From assembly GCA_027482985.1 (NCBI GenBank), contig JAIXVO010000031.1, positions 1 through 6,427 on the forward strand: a stretch of DNA of 6,427 nucleotides. Direction: 5' to 3'. The notes beneath the pieces are model-generated. The model saw only the letters and a list, made by a program, of their open reading frames with translations, was not told the origin of the DNA and did not search any database. Of the stretch, positions 5,819-6,427 are shown piece by piece. The translations under genes and the position numbers were made by a program. Each line of letters begins with the position of its first letter. Within the stretch, counting starts at the first letter, position 1. The DNA is from Cyanobacteriota bacterium (GTDB lineage: Bacteria > Cyanobacteriota > Cyanobacteriia > Leptolyngbyales > Leptolyngbyaceae).

Positions 5819-6279
5819 CTGTAGATTTCCGGAACGACAGGGGGTGGAACAAGGTGATCAATCGGACCGCCGAACTTGGCAATTTCCTTCACCAAGCTAC
5901 TACTTAAAAAGCTGTACTCATTCGAAGTCGCTAAAAACACCGTCTCAATTTCTTCTGAGAGGGTTTTATTGGTGTGAGCCATCTGCAATTCCATCTCAAA
6001 ATCCGAGAGGACGCGCAACCCCCGCAATAAAACCTGCGCCTGCCGTTTGTTGGCATAGGTCACGGTCAAGCCATCAAAGCTGTCAACTTCAACGTTGGTG
6101 AGATGGGCAGTAGCACGGCGAATCTGGTCGATGCGTTCGGCAACCGTAAATAAGGGCGTTTTATTGGGGTTACGCAGAACGGCCACAATGACTTGCTCAA
6201 ATAAGCGACATCCGCGTTCAATAACGTCCAGATGTCCCAGGGTGATGGGGTCAAAGCTGCCAGGATAGATCGCAAGCAC
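5713..6279 (-). CDS. coaD: Pantetheine-phosphate adenylyltransferase (CoaD)
   Basis: CoaD is the cytoplasmic enzyme that transfers AMP from ATP to 4'-phosphopantetheine, giving dephospho-CoA and pyrophosphate, the penultimate step of coenzyme A synthesis. The family signatures are all present: [12 protein letters not shown] (5-16) with the nucleotidyltransferase TxGH motif, RNPNK (36-40), [16 protein letters not shown] (86-101), [20 protein letters not shown] (113-132), and [10 protein letters not shown] near 144-153. At 188 residues it is longer than the usual 160-165 because of a Pro/Ser/Thr-rich tail after residue 158. That tail is encoded in the overlap with the DivIVA-like gene. Translation starts at GTG 6277-6279, fixed by an excellent GAGGAG 8 nt upstream and by the protein beginning right at the conserved [15 protein letters not shown] box lies close upstream. 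Confidence 0.97.
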   Translation of the reverse strand: MLAIYPGSFDPITLGHLDVIERGCRLFEQVIVAVLRNPNKTPLFTVAERIDQIRRATAHLTNVEVDSFDGLTVTYANKRQAQVLLRGLRVLSDFEMELQMAHTNKTLSEEIETVFLATSNEYSFLSSSLVKEIAKFGGPIDHLVPPPVVPEIYRCYAKTPLAPVPNTDSTPNLPPPMVSHRETVGGLD

Positions 6280-6287
6280 AGGGAAAA

Positions 6288-6293
6288 CTCCTC
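6288..6293 (-). promoter_or_regulatory. Strong ribosome binding site for coaD
   Basis: The minus strand reads GAGGAG, 8 nt before the GTG at 6279. It decides the GTG start and is the best Shine-Dalgarno match in the window. Confidence 0.85.
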
Positions 6294-6306
6294 AACAGAT
6301 GAGGCG

Positions 6307-6312
6307 ATTATA
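6307..6312 (-). promoter_or_regulatory. -10 box of the probable coaD promoter
   Basis: The minus strand carries a perfect TATAAT here. Transcription would start near 6300 and give a leader of about 21 nt containing the ribosome binding site. There is no good -35 hexamer at 16-18 nt spacing (TCGCTC at 17). The A16/T16 tract at 6341-6356 falls at about -41 to -56, the usual place of an UP element, and could make up for the weak -35. The plus strand also reads TATAAG here. Confidence 0.6.
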
Positions 6313-6340
6313 AGAGCAAAATCAGCTTCGAGCGAATCTG

Positions 6341-6356
6341 AAAAAAAAAAAAAAAA
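6341..6356. repeat. Homopolymer run of 16 A (T on the coaD strand)
   Basis: Sixteen uninterrupted A residues on the plus strand lie between the coaD promoter and a possible divergent gene start at 6372. Such a run bends DNA and is prone to replication slippage and sequencing error, so the true length may differ. Confidence 0.9.
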
Positions 6357-6371
6357 CTATTACACCATGAA

Positions 6372-6427
6372 ATGAGCCGGATTGACTCACTCAACTCAGG
6401 AATACGGGTTTCAGGAACAGAACTGGC
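6372..6427 (+). CDS. Possible 5' end of a divergent unidentified gene (partial)
   Basis: An ATG at 6372 opens a frame that stays open to the window edge, beginning MSRIDSLNSGIRVSGTEL. It would be divergent from coaD. The 7-nt direct repeat TCAGGAA (6396-6402 and 6411-6417) is 15 nt apart, in phase with this frame (Ser-Gly twice). No Shine-Dalgarno site precedes the ATG, and 18 codons are too few to name a family. Chance is a real alternative. Confidence 0.25.
   Translation, partial: MSRIDSLNSGIRVSGTEL

Noticed and set aside
6391..6427. Minus-strand frame at the right edge ending in TGA, as a possible 3' end of a gene upstream of coaD
   Set aside because: Only about 11 codons are visible and their composition gives no support; the divergent plus frame at 6372 overlaps it.
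1..6427. CRISPR arrays, tRNA or rRNA genes, insertion sequences, phage or toxin-antitoxin genes
   Set aside because: No regularly spaced repeats, cloverleaf-like segments, transposase motifs or short paired toxin-antitoxin frames were found on reading both strands.

Overview
The window looks like ordinary chromosomal DNA of a cyanobacterium, probably a filamentous one, though that second point is a guess. The main evidence is the HIP1 octamer GCGATCGC. I count at least 18 copies in 6.4 kb, where chance would give well under one. The gene content also fits: a pantetheine-phosphate adenylyltransferase followed by a DivIVA-like coiled-coil protein, a DUF1499 protein, and a TPR protein with a glycosyltransferase-like C-terminus. 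I see no tRNA, rRNA, CRISPR array, transposase or phage gene.

Layout. At the left edge is the last 26 codons of a possible plus-strand gene. Its stop overlaps the stop of a minus-strand TPR/glycosyltransferase gene (79-1656). Upstream of that, on the same strand and 62 nt away, is a class I SAM-dependent methyltransferase with an N-terminal export or anchor segment (1719-2471, GTG start). A non-coding stretch of about 400 nt (2472-2870) carries a candidate methyltransferase promoter, a G-rich hairpin repeat and a dyad containing a HIP1 site. It separates the methyltransferase from a divergent plus-strand GT4-type glycosyltransferase homologue (2871-3971). That gene converges, across a hairpin-forming intergenic repeat, on a minus-strand membrane protein fused to a DUF1499 domain (4055-5050). 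Further right on the minus strand are the DivIVA-like protein (5135-5818) and coaD (5713-6279), which overlap by 106 nt. Upstream of coaD are a strong ribosome binding site, a perfect TATAAT and a run of 16 A residues. A possible divergent gene start runs off the right edge.

How the genes may work together. The right half links CoA synthesis (coaD) to a probable division or polarity scaffold. The two appear to form a translationally coupled pair, followed by the DUF1499 gene. The left half has two glycosyltransferase-fold proteins and a methyltransferase, which hints at glycan or cell-envelope modification. No dedicated polysaccharide export or polymerase gene is present to confirm this.

The most unusual observation is that the GT4-type protein keeps the family fold and landmarks but has replacements at nearly every expected donor-binding and active-site position. 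It may be a pseudo-glycosyltransferase or have an altered function. I see no clear new multi-gene system. The other items of interest are gene architecture and regulatory details.
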